The translations under genes were made by a program, and so were the position numbers. From Kiritimatiellales bacterium (lineage in GTDB: Bacteria; Verrucomicrobiota; Kiritimatiellia; Kiritimatiellales; Tichowtungiaceae): a stretch of 6,959 nt of DNA. The stretch covers positions 1 to 6,959 of the forward strand of contig JAQUXG010000088.1 in NCBI GenBank assembly GCA_028692515.1, given 5' to 3'. Under the pieces are notes generated by a model. The model searched no databases, was not told where the DNA came from, and saw nothing but the letters and a program-made list of their open reading frames with translations. The first letter of the stretch is position 1, and every line of letters starts with the position of its first letter. This document shows positions 6,254 to 6,959 of this stretch, one piece after another.

Positions 6254-6295
6254 CGCCATTGACAGCGCTATTAAAAGCGCTTTTAATAGCGCTGT
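6252..6295. promoter_or_regulatory. Operator of the toxin-antitoxin operon: palindrome with 12-bp phased AGCGCT cores
   Basis: Positions 6262-6295 are a perfect 34-bp palindrome centred between 6278 and 6279. Inside it the self-complementary hexamer AGCGCT occurs three times, at 6264, 6276 and 6288, exactly 12 bp apart, separated by ATTAAA and its complement TTTAAT. A fourth near-copy, AGCGCC, sits in the same phase at 6252 and overlaps the exonuclease stop codon. The array covers the whole promoter from -35 to the start point, the standard place for antitoxin binding. The E. coli YefM-YoeB operator likewise uses hexamer cores (TGTACA) 12 bp apart, which supports this reading. Confidence 0.8.
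6259..6287 (+). promoter_or_regulatory. Sigma-70 promoter of the toxin-antitoxin operon
   Basis: A perfect -35 hexamer TTGACA (6259-6264) is followed after a 17-bp spacer by TTTAAT (6282-6287), five of six matches to the -10 consensus. Transcription would begin near 6294, giving a leader of only about 15 nt with AAGGAG (6298-6303) 5 nt before the antitoxin ATG. The -10 hexamer is exactly the spacer between two operator cores. Bound antitoxin should therefore block polymerase directly. Confidence 0.8.
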
Positions 6296-6308
6296 TTAAG
6301 GAGCTTTA

Positions 6309-6566
6309 ATGAAATACGTAACCGCCAATGAGTTGAAGAGAAACGGGATTTCCGTCGTGAACGAGGCCGTCGCCGAATACGGCGAGGCGGTCATTTCGGT
6401 TCGCGGAAAAAGCAAATACGTCATCCTCGACACCGAAACCTACAACCATCTGCGCGAATGCGAAATTCTTGCCGCCGCAGCTGAAGTCCAGGAGGACATC
6501 AAGGCCGGGCGCTACGTTGTAGAAACTGCCGAAGAGCACATCGCAAGGATCCGCAAATATGCCTGA
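6309..6566 (+). CDS. Phd/YefM-family antitoxin
   Basis: Predicted 85-residue antitoxin that binds and neutralises the toxin encoded next and, as a dimer, represses its own promoter. Residues 1-50 look like the Phd/YefM DNA-binding fold: VTANELKRNG near the N-terminus, a helix SVVNEAVAEYG, then the strand pair AVISVRGKSKYVIL and the helix DTETYNHLRE. Residues 51-85 (AAAAEVQEDIKAGRYVVETAEEHIARI) would be the flexible toxin-wrapping tail, which folds on binding. The ATG at 6309 has AAGGAG 5 nt upstream and lies just after the palindromic operator and promoter. Its stop lies inside the toxin gene (8-bp overlap), the usual antitoxin-first order. Exact partner specificity cannot be read from sequence. 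Confidence 0.88.
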   Translation: MKYVTANELKRNGISVVNEAVAEYGEAVISVRGKSKYVILDTETYNHLRECEILAAAAEVQEDIKAGRYVVETAEEHIARIRKYA

Positions 6567-6840
6567 GTACCAGTTTCTCAACACGAAGCAGTTCCTTAAA
6601 CGAGAGGAACGATTTCTTAAGAAACACCCAGACATTATCCCTCAATACGAAAAAACAATTCAATTGCTGGGAAAAGATCCGTACCACCCTTCTCTGAGAC
6701 TTCACAAACTCAAGGGCCACCTTCAGGCCTATCACACGGTCTCGATCAACATGAAATACCGCATCACCATTGAGTTCATCATTCAGGACAAAATGATCAT
6801 TCCGGTGATGATCGGATCACATGATGAAGCTTACCGCTAA
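6559..6840 (+). CDS. RelE/ParE-superfamily toxin
   Basis: Predicted 93-residue toxin of the RelE/ParE fold, most like the RelE/YafQ-type mRNA interferases that cut mRNA on the ribosome. Visible features: an N-terminal helical hairpin (QFLKREERFLKKHPDIIPQYEKTIQLL, about 11-37), the basic segment RLHKLKG at 47-53, SINMKYRI at 62-69 with Arg68, and the C-terminal IGSHDEAYR at 85-93 with His88. Arg68, His88 and the basic residues are the expected functional positions, so it appears intact. ATG 6559 overlaps the antitoxin end by 8 bp and has AAGGA (6545-6549) 9 nt upstream, so translation is probably coupled. Its codons are more AT-rich than those of rpoN and the exonuclease, consistent with horizontal gain. 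A ParE-type gyrase poison is a less likely alternative. The stop codon interlocks with that of the convergent gene. Confidence 0.87.
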   Translation: MPEYQFLNTKQFLKREERFLKKHPDIIPQYEKTIQLLGKDPYHPSLRLHKLKGHLQAYHTVSINMKYRITIEFIIQDKMIIPVMIGSHDEAYR

Positions 6841-6959
6841 ACCGCCGAAATTTTTACCGGCGCGCCATTAAGCAGATTAAATGAGATCGGACAGCGGGCA
6901 TCCACTTCGTGAATGAAGGCTTCTTTTTCCTCCACCGTCATGTCGGCGTCGATGTCGGC
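6837..6959 (-). CDS. C-terminal fragment of probable OsmC-family protein
   Basis: On the minus strand a frame open from the right edge gives 40 residues and ends at TAG 6839-6837. It holds MTVEEKEAFIHEVDARCPISFNLL followed by a short hydrophobic end; the core HEVDARCPIS, with its Cys-Pro, resembles the C-terminal region of OsmC/Ohr-like proteins, where this Cys is the second redox-active (resolving) Cys used against organic peroxides. The first Cys would be in the missing part. It converges on the toxin gene and shares 4 bp with its end, so no terminator fits between them. The gene call is good; the family call rests on a short motif. Confidence 0.65.
   Translation of the reverse strand, partial: ADIDADMTVEEKEAFIHEVDARCPISFNLLNGAPVKISAV

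Noticed and set aside
6262..6295. Palindrome as a rho-independent terminator of the exonuclease gene
   Set aside because: It has no room for a loop at its centre and only three T residues after it, while it matches promoter and operator features very well. A secondary terminator role cannot be excluded.
1..6959. CRISPR array, tRNA, rRNA, transposase or defence cluster
   Set aside because: No regularly spaced direct repeats, no tRNA-like or rRNA-like sequence, and no transposase or defence-enzyme motifs beyond the toxin-antitoxin pair were seen on either strand.

Overview
The window comes from a Gram-negative bacterium: it carries an lpxK gene, whose product is needed for lipid A, and an rpoN gene for sigma-54. 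Base use is moderately GC-rich, and rpoN in particular favours C-ending codons. The mix of an LPS-type glycosyltransferase locus, a YycJ/WalJ-like metallo-hydrolase next to lpxK, and the intergenic repeat style would fit a PVC-type environmental bacterium (Verrucomicrobiota/Kiritimatiellota). That placement is a guess from style and is not shown by the sequence.

Layout. Positions 1-1171 (+) hold the 3' end of an unidentified, possibly glycosyltransferase, gene followed by a complete GT8-like glycosyltransferase that starts at a GTG with a perfect Shine-Dalgarno (SD) sequence. On the minus strand a tight three-gene cluster is read leftward from 4052: a YycJ/WalJ-type MBL hydrolase, then lpxK (5-nt gap), then a GT2 glycosyltransferase (13-nt gap). 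The GT2 gene ends inside the last 23 bp of the convergent GT8 gene. This left half looks like an envelope/LPS glycan and lipid A locus. A 91-bp divergent intergenic region separates the hydrolase from rpoN (4144-5559, +). It contains a hairpin with a C(UUCG)G loop in the hydrolase leader.

After rpoN come a 70-bp inverted-repeat element (16-bp arms, one mismatch), a compact RNase D-like DEDDy 3'-5' exonuclease, and a type II toxin-antitoxin pair (Phd/YefM antitoxin, RelE-family toxin, 8-bp overlap). The window ends in the C-terminus of a probable OsmC-family protein on the minus strand, whose stop codon interlocks with the toxin stop codon.

The most striking non-coding signal is upstream of the antitoxin. 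A perfect 34-bp palindrome at 6262-6295 is built from three AGCGCT cores spaced exactly 12 bp apart, with a fourth near-core (AGCGCC) in the same phase. It sits on a near-consensus sigma-70 promoter (TTGACA, 17 bp, TTTAAT). This is most simply the autoregulatory operator of the toxin-antitoxin operon. It has the same 12-bp spacing as the known E. coli yefM-yoeB operator but a different core sequence. I see no CRISPR array, rRNA, tRNA or clear transposase, and no obviously new multi-gene system. The novelty here is in the small cis elements.
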